Below, piece after piece: positions 1 to 12,328 of a stretch of 64,000 bases of DNA. Source of the stretch: Mytilus californianus (lineage: Eukaryota; Mollusca; Bivalvia; Mytilida; Mytilidae). The notes under the pieces were generated by a model, which saw only the letters and a program-made list of their open reading frames with translations, was not told the origin of the DNA and made no database searches. The position numbers and the translations under genes were made by a program. Location: positions 98,158,140 through 98,222,139 of the forward strand of contig NW_026262712.1 of assembly GCF_021869535.1 (NCBI RefSeq), written 5' to 3'. Every line of letters starts with the position of its first letter. Positions within the stretch are counted from its first letter, which is position 1.

Positions 1-34
1 TTATGAGATGTTTTTTTTTAATTATATGGTAGAT

Positions 35-1668
35 AACAGTTTTGACTTTGTTTTCCTTGTTCACTCATCACAGATATGACTGGTAACAGTTTTGATTTTG
101 TTTTCCTTGTTCACTCATCACAGATATGACTGGTAACAGTTTTGATTTTGTTTTCTCTTGTTCACTCATCACAGATATGGCTGGTAACAGTTTTGATTTT
201 GTTTTCCTTGTTCACTCATCACAGATATGACTGGTAACAGTTTTGATTTTGTTTTCCTTGTTCACTCATCATAGATATGACTGGTAACAGTTTTGATTTT
301 GTTTTCCTTGTTCACTCATCACAGATATGACTGGTAACAGTTTTGATTTTGTTTTCCTTGTTCACTCATCACAGATATGACTGGAAACAGTTTTGACTTT
401 GTTTTCCTTGTTCACTCATCATAGATATGACTGGTAACAGTTTTGATTTTGTTTTCCTTGTTCACTCATCACAGATATGACTGGTAACAGTTTTGATTTT
501 GTTTTCCTTTTTCACTCATCACAGATATGACTGTAAACAGTTTTGACTTTGTTTTCCTTGTTCACAGATATGACTGGTAACAATTTTGACTTTGTTTTCC
601 TTGTTCACTCATCACAGATATGACTGGTAACAGTTTTGATTTTGTTTTCCTTGTTTCCTCATCACATATATGACTGGTAACAGTTTTGACTTTATTTTCC
701 TTGTTCACTCATCACAGATATGACTGGTAACAGTTTTAATTTTGTTTTCCGTGTTCACTCATCACAGATATGACTGGTAACAGTTTTGATTTTGTTTTCC
801 TTTTTCACTCATCACAGATATGACTGGTAACAATTTTGACTTTGTTTTCCTTGTTTACTCATCTCAGATATGTCTGGTAACAGTTTTGACTTTGTTTTCC
901 TTGTTCACTCATTACAGATATGACTGGTAACAGTTTTGACTTTGTTTCCCTTGTTCACTCATCACAGATATGACTGGTAACAGTTTTGATTTTGTTTTCC
1001 TTGTTCCCTCATCACATATATGACTGGTAACAGTTTTGACTTTGTTTTCCTTGTTCACTCATTACAGATATGACTGGTAACAGTTTTGACTTTGTTTTCC
1101 TTGTTCCCTCATTACAGATATGACTGGTAACAGTTTTGACTTTGTTTTCCTTGTTCCCTCATTACAGATATGACTGGTAACAGTTTTGACTTTGTTTTCC
1201 TTGTTCCCTCATTACAGATATGACTGGTAACAGTTTTGACTTTGTTTCCCTCATTACAGATATGACTGGTAACAGTTTTGATTTTGTTTTCCTTGTTCAC
1301 TCATCTCAGATATGACTGGTTACAGTTTTGATTTTGTTTTCCTTGTTCACTCATCACAGATATGACTGGTAACAGTTTTGACTTTGTTTTCCTTGTTCCC
1401 TCATCACAGATATGACTGGTAACAGTTTTGACTTTGTTTTCCTCGTTCACTCATCACAGATATGACTGATAACAGTTTTGACTTTGTTTTCCTTGTTCCC
1501 TCATCACAGATATGACTGGTAACAGTTTTGACTTTGTTTTCCTTATTCACTCATTACAGATATGACTGGTAACAGTTTTGACTTTGTTTTCCTTGTTCAC
1601 TCATTACAGATATGACTGGTAACAGTTTTGACTTTGTTTTCCTTGTTCCCTGAGCATCACAGATATGA
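35..1668. repeat. 50-bp satellite array, about 33 copies
   Basis: Head-to-tail monomers of 50 bp; the anchor CAGATATGACTGGTAACAG recurs at 71, 121 and onward every 50 bp. Copies differ by a few substitutions, and some monomers are shortened (near 560 and 1250). The only open frame, on the - strand, is a translation of the array and not a gene. Confidence 0.95.
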
Positions 1669-1783
1669 CTGATCAGGTAGTGTTAAAGCTGACTGTCACT
1701 CTGAGTACATTCTGAGTACATTCTCATGTTTAAGTTTTTGTTTTAGTTAGTTAACAAAGAAGTTGAAAGTTACAGTACATGTT

Positions 1784-2094
1784 TATTATAATGTAAAACT
1801 TAATACACGTGTTCATCATTATATGAAATGTTTACATAACTTTTTGTTTTGAATTATTTTGTGAATTTACTCAGGAATCATAAGAGCCCTTAATTGGTAA
1901 CAAAATATATCTTATCTTATCTTATCTTATCTTATTATGATGTAAAACTTAATACACGTGTTCATCATTATATGAAATGTTTACATAATTTTTTGTTTTG
2001 AATTATTTTGTGAATTTACTCAGGAATCATATTAGAGCCCTTAATTGGTAACAAAATATATCTTATCTTATCTTATCTTATCTTATCTTATCTT
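1784..2094. repeat. 149-bp tandem duplication with (CTTAT)n tail
   Basis: Two nearly identical copies of a 149-bp segment containing TGTAAAACTTAATACACGTG, beginning at about 1784 and 1933. Each ends in a CTTAT pentanucleotide microsatellite (1908-1935 and 2058-2094). The microsatellite at each end probably mediated the duplication. Confidence 0.9.
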
Positions 2095-2623
2095 AGTCTT
2101 TTTATTTGTCCGGCTGTCTTTTTCATCAGAGTTCTAAATCTATTGTTGGCAGTGTGTGGTCATTGTTGTGCTGTCCAAAGTTTTGGAGAATCCTGTTATC
2201 CTTTTATGTACAATTCAAATTGGGGAACAGGGTATGAATTTTGGGTTTTTAGTTTGAAAGGGTGGAGTTGTGTGTCACTTTTATCAAATTACATTTTATT
2301 GCTATTTTAGCTCCTTTGCACTTGTGTACCAATTCAATTAGTTGCAAGAGAGAAAATATACTTTCTATCTAAAATAAAATCCACTTAAAACCAATTATCT
2401 CTTTATCTTTGAAAATTTATAAGTGAATTAAATAATTATGAAAATGATATCTATAAAACATTTAATGATTATTTTTGATAGTTGACAACTTTCATCAGTG
2501 ACATCCACAGATGCTGGTAACATATTGGTGATACTACTTTTCCGTGCTTTTGTAACAGGTGCCCTCTTCTTACTACTGACATATTGTATAATTATTGAAA
2601 TGATACATTAATTTTATATCTAG
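2095..2623. other. AT-rich single-copy sequence, no gene seen
   Basis: No tandem structure or open frame of note. It ends with a splice-acceptor-like tract (TTTTATATCTAG, ending at 2623) directly before the exon candidate. Confidence 0.6.
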
Positions 2624-2746
2624 TGGTCTGTACAGAGAGGTTCATTATAACATTAACTAAAATGGATGAACATGTTCACAGTCATGCCAGTGAATTTTTA
2701 GATATGGTAGATTTTGTGGAGAGTCAAGATTTTGGGGCTGACATCG
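2624..2746 (+). CDS. Candidate first coding exon of an unidentified host gene
   Basis: An acceptor-like ATATCTAG ends at 2623, and a donor GTGAGC begins at 2747. Inside, an ATG at 2662 lies in a good translation-start context (AAAATGG: purine at -3, G at +4) and gives 28 codons, beginning MDEHVHSHASEF and ending in an acidic, hydrophobic stretch with FLDMVDFVESQ. The exon leaves one base over (phase 1). The next + strand exon candidate at 38263 accepts this phase with no stop. I do not recognise the protein. The peptide looks like an acidic N-terminus and no domain is visible. The frame stays open past the donor to 2823, but those residues look like intron read-through. Moderate confidence, because no transcript or homologue supports it. 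Confidence 0.42.
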
Positions 2747-3767
2747 GTGAGCTTTTTTTCACTTTTAGGAAACTAATACTGTTAAGTGCCCGTTCTTATA
2801 ACAATCATCCTGAACGTCTATAGTTCAATGTTTTGAAGGCTGACAAATATTATTAATTAAATTATTCCTTATATTTTTTTCTTGGAATAGAGTAGGAAAT
2901 AGAAATTTATTTGAAATGGTCACCTCTTCTTATATTATTGATCAGTATTATTTTTGGGTCTTTCCCCTAGCAAATCATGGACTTTGCCATTACTTTAATC
3001 TGACAGCACCCATTTTGTATTCACATTAGTCCTATTAAAAACCCCATATTAGAGTTCTTGCAATTTTTTCATAGGCTTTACCAAATGTTGTGCAGGCACT
3101 ACTAAATGTCTCTGTATAAAAATGTACCTGTATTTTTGTCTTGTCTGCAACATTAGTCCAGGAAGCCAGACATAGAAGTCCTACATACTGTATTGGGTGG
3201 CATCAAGATTTAAATTCTTACTGCGGTATAAGAACATTAATAACTGTTCAAACCTTCATTGACTATGATGAAACATCAGGACAGATGCTTTGTTAAGATC
3301 AAAAGATAAATTTGGAAATATTTTGTTTTTCTTTTTTCCATATTTTAATGATTGGATGGACTTAAATCTTTCTTTAAGATCAAGAATTAGCATCTGGAGC
3401 AAAAGTTGGATTTTTGATTTTATATTTTTCCATTTTTCACTGATAAAATTTTTGACCTCGTTTTTTTTTTTGGCTGTTTACATTTATAAACAGTCTGAGA
3501 TTAAAAGGTTTTCAAGCATCAATAACTTTGTCAAACCTTGATAGAATGTTATGAAACTTGTTCAGAAGCTGCTCCATGATCAAAGAACAGCATCTGAAGA
3601 AAATTTGTTTTTCCTCTGTAAAGTTTAACTATTTTTACAGTGATAGCACCTGAGTAGCAGGTGAGCCCAGAGACAATTATATTAAGGAGATATTAAGAGC
3701 CTGTGATATATAGACACTGTGCACCTCTCATATTGTTTTAGTAAGCAATATCTTGACCATTGATTTT
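2747..3767. other. Non-coding sequence with a diverged repeat relic
   Basis: AT-rich. From about 3240 to 3640 the wording (gaaacttgttcagaagctgctc.atgatcaaag, twice) resembles the tandem units at 34.6-35.3 kb, so I read it as an old relic of that family. The 83-codon open frame at 3290-3541 falls inside the relic and is not a gene. Confidence 0.5.
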
Positions 3768-3786
3768 GGGGGGGGGGGGGGGGGGG
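3768..3786 (+). repeat. Poly-G run, 19 G
   Basis: Nineteen consecutive G residues in very AT-rich surroundings. A second run of the same length lies at 51305-51323. Confidence 0.97.
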
Positions 3787-3987
3787 CAGTAAGTACAATT
3801 GCACTTGCTTTACTAGCAGTTCCTTTAGTCTTTCATTGTACATGGCAAAATAAAAATAAAAAAATTGATAAAAACTTAATTAATGAAATAGTTTATATAA
3901 TGTCAATAACTGGTATCATAAAATTATCAGTAGAAAGAAATAGATGGAGGCATTGTAAATTCAATATTAGCTATATATAAGACTCAC

Positions 3988-4076
3988 CTCACCAAGTCAT
4001 AAGTTGTCTCTGCTTCGTCATTGTATTCGGGGTGCCCGCTCGATCTCCTCATTCAAAGTAAGAATGATTCCCGCTC
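3988..4076 (-). CDS. Possible 5' exon on the minus strand
   Basis: This is a GC-richer island. Read on the - strand, an acceptor-like TATATCCACAG is followed by exon sequence from 4076 down to 3988 and then a consensus donor GTGAGT (3987-3982). An ATG at 4052-4050 opens 21 codons to the donor (begins MRRSSGHPEYNDEAETTYDL, phase 2); an in-frame TGA directly precedes the ATG. The peptide is acidic with two Tyr and looks protein-like, but the start context is poor and no partner exon is identified. It could instead be an untranslated exon or chance. Confidence 0.22.
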
Positions 4077-6335
4077 CTGTGGATATAGCTAAACACCGGA
4101 AATAAAGAACATGCTAATAAACAGAACTTAACAGCATGGCTGTTTGTCCAGTGGCAAATATTACAAGCATATCTAGGAGGATTATATCAAACACTTTGGT
4201 TGTTCGAAACAAATGATTATCAAATTCATTTAATTTAGTAGGTCAAAACTTATTATTACAAAAATCTATTTAGGGTAAATTCAGATAAATTTAATATTGC
4301 AATTACTTTTCACTGAAACTCAACTTTTTAATAACGGTTTGATTTAGTGAAAAATGGATTCACACTTCATGTTATGGACAAAAGATTTTAATGGGGCTTT
4401 TGGCGGAGGATTGTTAAACATTAGTAAAATTTAAAATTAAAAAAATAGCAAGTTGATTTTACACAATGAAATGTGTCCAATCCAAAACTGTGAAACAATT
4501 AATATTATATAACATATAAATATTGTTTCTTTTTGTTTGCATGAAGTATCACTACACTCATTCCTTCAAACTCCAGTCATACACTAACTCAACTTATTCC
4601 ACCTGTTGCCAGCTATTCCATCATACTTAAGTGACATATTAAAATGGATGTAAAATACATTATGTCATGGCAAATATTTAAATGAGTTAAACTTAATTTT
4701 TCCAAAAGTTATTTACCTGAGTTAACTCACAAACTGAACAAAAGCCTGAAGGTTTCGGCCATATGGTCTCTTGAACCATGGAAAAAATTCTAACTGACTC
4801 ACATACTAGTATTTATTGATCATGCAAATCATTTAAGAATTATTAGTTTTTGTGAGACCATTCTTTTAAGATTGATAATAAAGTTAAAATATCTAAATAT
4901 CCAGATTTTTTTTTTCACTGTGAATAAAAAGGATTCGTTCACACAAGACTGTTTTACTGATTTAATTAACAAAATACAGTTTTGGGCATTGTAATGATAG
5001 TAAAATTATACTTCCATGAAATGTGTGGAAGTTAAAAAAGATTAAATTCTCAGCAGATAGAAGATTTCAGATTTCAATTTAATTGTTTAAATTATTTTTA
5101 AAAATGTTAAAAAATAATAAATCATAAATTTGAGACATGAGAACAGCATGATATTGGTGTTTCATGCTGGACTGATAATTGCAGTACAATTTTAAGTTAG
5201 TGGAAGTCTTTGATATTATTTGCATATAAATTAACAAGTGGGGATAGTGCATATTAACTGCTCAGTGATGATAATTAAATAACTAAATCTGTCATAGTAT
5301 AGCGATTAAATATAAGAGATTTTTTTTCCAAACTGTCCTCCGATGTCATCCATCAAGTTCCAACACAGAAAATATGTTGCCAATATATTAACATATATAT
5401 TTGAATTTGTTTGGTTTGAAATTTCAACATTTGAGGCAATTGTATTTGATTGTAGTTGATATGACTATGTGGAATAGACATTAGAAAACTGGCTATTAGT
5501 ATTAGTAAATGGTAGTTGGACAGGTGAAAATTAGATGTTTTATTTAATCAATGTATTCTTAATGTTGGAAACTGATACATCCTTGAAACAAAACTATTCA
5601 ATGATGGCATACATATTGAAGTTGAATCTTAATGTTTACAGTATGCCACTGTTTGAGATCTTGTTTTCTCTTTTCTAGATTTTTTTCTCTCTACTTTTAA
5701 TTAGAGCATACACAAAATGTATCAACACAAATTTTCGTGCTAATTAAGACTTATTCATAATCCTATTAAAATGTATGTAAACTTGAAGACAAATAATTGA
5801 TCATGAGTATAATTCATTGCCAAGTCAATCTAAAGACTCTTTAACTTCACCCCAGTTCCTCTAAACAAATGTTTATATCCCCCAGCTCTCGGAAGCAGGT
5901 GGTATATAGTAAAGGGTTGTCAGTTCATTCAGTCATTTGTTCATTTGTCTGTCCTTCTGTTGTTCTATCACCTTAAACTCTGCTGAACTACTTGAGAGAA
6001 TTTTGTGACACTTTCACAGAATCTTATTCACTTGCACCTTATATTTCATTTCTTCATGCAGTTGACGTTTGGGTGTAACTTGGACATGATATGGATTTTT
6101 TCCTTGCACTATTGTATCAGCTTCTCCTCTTAAACGCCAAAAGAGAAAACCCATTAAAATGTGACAAAATGATAATGAATTAAATGAGTAACCTTCATTG
6201 CTAGTGACAGGTACATAAACATATGGTTCGATCAGAATAAACTAGTTTTTCTATATCTCAACCCTGCCCCTTTTAATACCCAAAAATGGACTAAACAAAA
6301 AGTAAATTAAAAAACATATAATAAAATTACAGGAA
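4077..6335. other. AT-rich non-coding stretch
   Basis: No open frame of interest and no tandem array. The part from about 5880 to 6110 (cccccagctctcggaagcagg, then T/C-rich text) is less AT-rich and may be a diverged dispersed-repeat relic. I see nothing else. Confidence 0.5.
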
Positions 6336-6430
6336 ACACACTTAGTTAATACTCTGAATTAATAGTATGATGTGTAATAAAAACACACTTAGTTACTCTG
6401 AATTAATAGTATGATGTGTAATAAAAACAC
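6336..6430. repeat. 47-bp direct duplication
   Basis: ACACACTTAGTTA..CTCTGAATTAATAGTATGATGTGTAATAAAA occurs twice back to back, the second copy lacking three bases. Confidence 0.85.
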
Positions 6431-6470
6431 AAAAACAAACAAAACAAACATAAACAATAATATTCCAATT

Positions 6471-9400
6471 ATCAACTTTACTGCAACCAAACTCAATGGC
6501 AGTTAACCGTATCAAAGAATGGTCAAAGTTACTGCAACCAAGTTCAAAGTGCAGTTAACCGTATCAAAGAATTATCAAAGTTACTGCAACCAAGTTCAAA
6601 GTGCATTTAACTGTATCAAAGAATGATCAAAGTTACTGTAACCATACTCACAGTGCAGTTAATTGTTTCAATGATTGATCAAAGTTACTAAACCAAGCTC
6701 AAAGTGCAGTTAACTGTATCAAAGAATGATCAAAATTACTGGAACCAAGCTCAAAGTGCAGTTAACTGTATCAAAGAATGATCAAAGTTACTGCAACCAA
6801 ACTCAAAGTGCAGTTAACCATATCAAAGTATGATCAAAGTTACTGCAACCAAACTCAAAGTGCAGTTAACTGTATCAAAGAATGATCAAAGTAACTGGAA
6901 CCAAGCTCAAAGTGCAGTTAAGTGTATCAAAGAATGATCAAAGTTACTGCACCAAAACTCAAAGTACAGTTAACCATATCAAAGAATGATCAAAATAACT
7001 GGAACCAAGCTCAAAGTGAAGTTAACTGTATCAAAGAATGATCAAAGTTACTGCAACCAAACTCAAAGTGCAGTTAACCGTATCAAAGAATGATCAAAAT
7101 AACTGGAACCAAGCTCAAAGTGCAGTTAACCGTAACAAAGATTGATCAAAGTTACAGCAACCATGCTCAAAGTGCAGTTAACTGTATCAAATAATGAACC
7201 AAGTTACTGCAAGCAAAGTCAAAGTGCAGTTAACCCTATCAAAGAATGATCAAAGTTACTGGAACCAAGTTCAAAGTGCAGTTAACCGTATCAAGGAATG
7301 ATCAAAGTTACTAGAACCAAGTTCAAAGTGCAGTTGACTGTATCAAAGAATGATCAAAGTTACTGGAACCAAGCTCTAAGTGCAGTTAACTGTATCAAAG
7401 AATGATCAAAGTTACTGGAACCAAGTTCAAAGTGCAGTTAACCGTATCAAAGAATAATAAAAATTACTGCAACCAAGCTCAAAGTGCAGTTAACTGTATC
7501 AAAGAATGATCAAAGTTACTGCAACCATACTCAAAGTGCAGTTAACCGTACCAAAGAATGATCAAAGTTTCTGGAACCAAGTTCAAAGTGCAGTTCACTG
7601 TATCAAAGAATGATCAAAGTTTCTGGAACCAAGTTCAAAGTGCAGTTCACTGTATCAAAGAATGATCAAAGTTACTGCAACCAAACTCAAAGTGCAGCTA
7701 ACCATATCAAAGAATGATCAAAGTTACTGCAACCAAACTCAAAGTGCAGTTAACCATATCAAAGTATGATCAAAGTTACTGCAACCAAACTCAAAGTGCA
7801 GTTAACTGTATCAAAGAATGATCAAAGTAACTGGAACCAAGCTCAAAGTGCAGTTAAGTGTATCAAAGAATGATCAAAGTTACTGCACCAAAACTCAAAG
7901 TACAGTTAACCATATCAAAGAATGATCAAAATAACTGGAACCAAGCTCAAAGTGAAGTTAACTGTATCAAAGAATGATCAAAGTTACTGCAACCAAACTC
8001 AAAGTGCAGTTAACCGTATCAAAGAATGATCAAAATAACTGGAACCAAGCTCAAAGTGCAGTTAACCGTAACAAAGATTGATCAAAGTTACAGCAACCAT
8101 GCTCAAAGTGCAGTTAACTGTATCAAATAATGAACCAAGTTACTGCAAGCAAAGTCAAAGTGCAGTTAACCGTATCAAAGAATGATCAAAGTTACTGGAA
8201 CCAAGTTCAAAGTGCAGTTAACCGTATCAAGGAATGATCAAAGTTACTAGAACCAAGTTCAAAGTGCAGTTGACTGTATCAAAGAATGATCAAAGTTACT
8301 GGAACCAAGCTCTAAGTGCAGTTAACTGTATCAAAGAATGATCAAAGTTACTGGAACCAAGTTCAAAGTGCAGTTAACCGTATCAAAGAATAATAAAAAT
8401 TACTGCAACCAAGCTCAAAGTGCAGTTAACTGTATCAAAGAATGATCAAAGTTACTGCAACCAAACTCAAAGTGCATTTAACCATATCAAAGAATGATCA
8501 AAGTTTCTGGAACCAAGTTCAAAGTGCAGTTCACTGTATCAAAGAATGATCAAAGTTTCTGGAACCAAGTTCAAAGTGCAGTTCACTGTATCAAAGAATG
8601 ATCAAAGTTACTGCAACCAAACTCAAAGTGCAGCTAACCATATCAAAGAATGATCAAACTTACTGCAGCCAAACTCAAAGTGCAGTTAACTGAATCAAAG
8701 AATGATCAAAGTTACTGCAACCAAGTTCAAATTGCAGTTAACTGTATCAAAGAATGATCAAAGTTACTGCAACCAAACTCAAAGTGCAGTTAACCGTATC
8801 AAAGAATGATCAAAGATACTGGAACCAAGTTCAAAGTGCAGTTAACTGTATCAAAGAATGATTAAAGTTACTGCAACCAAACTCAAAGTGCAGTTAACCG
8901 TATCAAAGAATGATCAAAGTTACTGCAGCCAAACTCAAAGTGCAGTTAACTGTATCAAAGAATGATTAAAGTTACTGCAACCAAACTCAAAGTGCAGTTA
9001 ACCGTATCAAAGAATGATCAAAGTTACTGCAGCCAAACTCAAAGTGCAGTTAACCGTATCAAAGAATGATCAAAGTTACTGGAACCAAGTTCAAAGTGCA
9101 GTTAACTGTATCAAAGAATGATCAAAGTTACTGGAACCAAGTTCAAAGTGCAGTTAACCATATCAAAGAATGATCAAAGTTACTGCAACTAAGTTCAGAG
9201 TGCAGTTAACTGTATCAAAGAATGATCAAAATAACTGGAACCAAGCTCAAAGTGAAGTTAACTGTATCAAAGAATGATCAAAGTTACTGCAACCAAACTC
9301 AAAGTGCAGTTAACCGTATCAAAGAATGATCAAAATAACTGGAACCAAGCTCAAAGTGCAGTTAACCGTAACAAAGATTGATCAAAGTTACAGCAACCAT

Positions 9401-12069
9401 GCTCAAAGTGCAGTTAACTGTATCAAATAATGAACCAAGTTACTGCAAGCAAAGTCAAAGTGCAGTTAACCGTATCAAAGAATGATCAAAGTTACTGGAA
9501 CCAAGTTCAAAGTGCAGTTAACCGTATCAAGGAATGATCAAAGTTACTAGAACCAAGTTCAAAGTGCAGTTGACTGTATCAAAGAATGATCAAAGTTACT
9601 GGAACCAAGCTCTAAGTGCAGTTAACTGTATCAAAGAATGATCAAAGTTACTGGAACCAAGTTCAAAGTGCAGTTAACCGTATCAAAGAATAATAAAAAT
9701 TACTGCAACCAAGCTCAAAGTGCAGTTAACTGTATCAAAGAATGATCAAAGTTACTGCAACCAAACTCAAAGTGCAGTTAACCGTATCAAAGAATGATCA
9801 AAGTTTCTGGAACCAAGTTCAAAGTGCAGTTCACTGTATCAAAGAATGATCAAAGTTTCTGGAACCAAGTTCAAAGTGCAGTTCACTGTATCAAAGAATG
9901 ATCAAAGTTACTGCAACCAAACTCAAAGTGCAGCTAACCATATCAAAGAATGATCAAAGTTACTGCAACCAAACTCAAAGTGCAGTTAACCATATCAAAG
10001 TATGATCAAAGTTACTGCAACCAAACTCAAAGTGCAGTTAACTGTATCAAAGAATGATCAAAGTAACTGGAACCAAGCTCAAAGTGCAGTTAAGTGTATC
10101 AAAGAATGATCAAAGTTACTGCACCAAAACTCAAAGTACAGTTAACCATATCAAAGAATGATCAAAATAACTGGAACCAAGCTCAAAGTGAAGTTAACTG
10201 TATCAAAGAATGATCAAAGTTACTGCAACCAAACTCAAAGTGCAGTTAACCGTATCAAAGAATGATCAAAATAACTGGAACCAAGCTCAAAGTGCAGTTA
10301 ACCGTAACAAAGATTGATCAAAGTTACAGCAACCATGCTCAAAGTGCAGTTAACTGTATCAAATAATGAACCAAGTTACTGCAAGCAAAGTCAAAGTGCA
10401 GTTAACCGTATCAAAGAATGATCAAAGTTACTGGAACCAAGTTCAAAGTGCAGTTAACCGTATCAAGGAATGATCAAAGTTACTAGAACCAAGTTCAAAG
10501 TGCAGTTGACTGTATCAAAGAATGATCAAAGTTACTGGAACCAAGCTCTAAGTGCAGTTAACTGTATCAAAGAATGATCAAAGTTACTGGAACCAAGTTC
10601 AAAGTGCAGTTAACCGTATCAAAGAATAATAAAAATTACTGCAACCAAGCTCAAAGTGCAGTTAACTGTATCAAAGAATGATCAAAGTTACTGCAACCAA
10701 ACTCAAAGTGCAGTTAACCGTATCAAAGAATGATCAAAGTTTCTGGAACCAAGTTCAAAGTGCAGTTCACTGTATCAAAGAATGATCAAAGTTTCTGGAA
10801 CCAAGTTCAAAGTGCAGTTCACTGTATCAAAGAATGATCAAAGTTACTGCAACCAAACTCAAAGTGCAGCTAACCATATCAAAGAATGATCAAACTTACT
10901 GCAGCCAAACTCAAAGTGCAGTTAACTGTATCAAAGAATGATCAAAGTTACTGCAACCAAGTTCAAATTGCAGTTAACTGTATCAAAGAATGATCAAAGT
11001 TACTGCAACCAAACTCAAAGTGCAGTTAACCGTATCAAAGAATGATCAAAGATACTGGAACCAAGTTCAAAGTGCAGTTATCTGTATCAAAGAATGATTA
11101 AAGTTACTGCAACCAAACTCAAAGTGCAGTTAACCGTATCAAAGAATGATCAAAGTTACTGCAGCCAAACTCAAAGTGCAGTTAACTGTATCAAAGAATG
11201 ATTAAAGTTACTGCAACCAAACTCAAAGTGCAGTTAACCGTATCAAAGAATGATCAAAGTTACTGCAGCCAAACTCAAAGTGCAGTTAACCGTATCAAAG
11301 AATGATCAAAGTTACTGGAACCAAGTTCAAAGTGCAGTTAACTGTATCAAAGAATGATCAAAGTTACTGGAACCAAGTTCAAAGTGCAGTTAACCATATC
11401 AAAGAATGATCAAAGTTACTGCAACTAAGTTCAGAGTGCAGTTAATTGTATCAAAGAATGATCAAAGTTACTGGAACCAAGTTCAAAGTGCAGTTAACCG
11501 TATCAAAGAATGATCAAAGTTACTACAACCAAGTTCAAAGTGCAGTTAACTGTATCAAAGAATGATCAAAGTTACTGGAACCAAGTTCAAAGTGCAGTTA
11601 ACTGTATCAAAGAATGATCAAAGTTACTGCAACCAAGTTCAAAGTGCAGTTAACCGAATCAAAGAATGATTTAAGTTACTGGAACCAAGTTCATAGTGCA
11701 GTTAACCGTATCAAAGAATGATCAAAGTTACTACAACCATACTCATAGTGCAGTTAATTGTTTCAATGATTGATCAAAGTTACTGCAACCAAGTTCAAAA
11801 TGCAGTTAACCATATCAAGAATTATCAAAGGTACTGCAACCAAACTCAAAGTGCAGTTCTGTATCAAAGAATGATCAAAGTTACTGCAACCAAGTTCAAA
11901 ATGCAGTTAACCATATCAAGAATTATCAAAGGTACTGCAACCATACTCACAGTGCAGTTAATTGTTTCAATGATTGATCAAAGTTACTGCAACCAAGTTC
12001 AAAATGCAGTTAACCATATCAAGAATTATCAAAGGTACTGCAACCAAACTCACAGTGCAGTTAACTATA
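6471..12069. repeat. 52-bp satellite array, about 107 monomers, with higher-order repeats
   Basis: The monomer is 52 bp, for example from 8881 to 8932. Variants alternate between CTGCAACCAAACTC and CTGGAACCAAGTTC types. A distinctive variant (GTAACAAAGATTGATC) recurs at 7135, 8071, 9371 and 10307, spaced 936, 1300 and 936 bp (18, 25 and 18 monomers). The pair-to-pair distance is 2,236 bp (43 monomers), also seen between 8661 and 10897. Every monomer carries ATCAAAG twice, 11 bp apart. The last part (11718-12069) has shortened units. The 129-codon open frame there is array translation. Confidence 0.96.
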
Positions 12070-12328
12070 GCGCCTGTCCCAAGTCAGGAGCCTCTGGCCT
12101 TTGTTAGTCTTAATTTTAGTTCTTTTATATGTTTTGGAGTTTAGCATGACATCCATTTTCACTGAACGAGCAAATGTTTTTATTTAGGGGCCAGCTGAAG
12201 CCCGCCTCTGGGTGCTTGATTTTCTTGCTGTGTTGATTCAAGACAGATTGGTGGCCTTCGGCTGTTTTCTTCTCTTTGGTTGGGTTGTTGTCTTTTTGAC
12301 ATATTCCCCATTTCCATTCTCAATTTTA
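12070..12328 (-). mobile_element. Dispersed repeat, copy 1 (CTGTCCCAAGTCAGGAGCC family)
   Basis: Starts GCGCCTGTCCCAAGTCAGG exactly where the satellite stops and ends in CATTTCCATTCTCAATTTT. A second copy, same orientation, lies at 57872-58134. Read on the - strand, an open frame gives MGNMSKRQQPNQREENSRRP, a peptide I associate with spurious predictions from a very common mussel repeat. No terminal inverted repeat or transposase is visible, so the class is unknown. Confidence 0.8.

Noticed and set aside
1-1668. Possible CRISPR-like array at the window start
   Set aside because: The 50-bp units are directly adjacent without unique spacers; the genome is eukaryotic.
3753-3980. 75-codon frame starting with a poly-Gly tract
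   Set aside because: The start depends on the poly-G run; the rest is AT-rich with no features.
11718-12107. 129-codon open frame at the end of the 52-bp satellite
   Set aside because: Irregular satellite units read through; the peptide is a repeat of the monomer.
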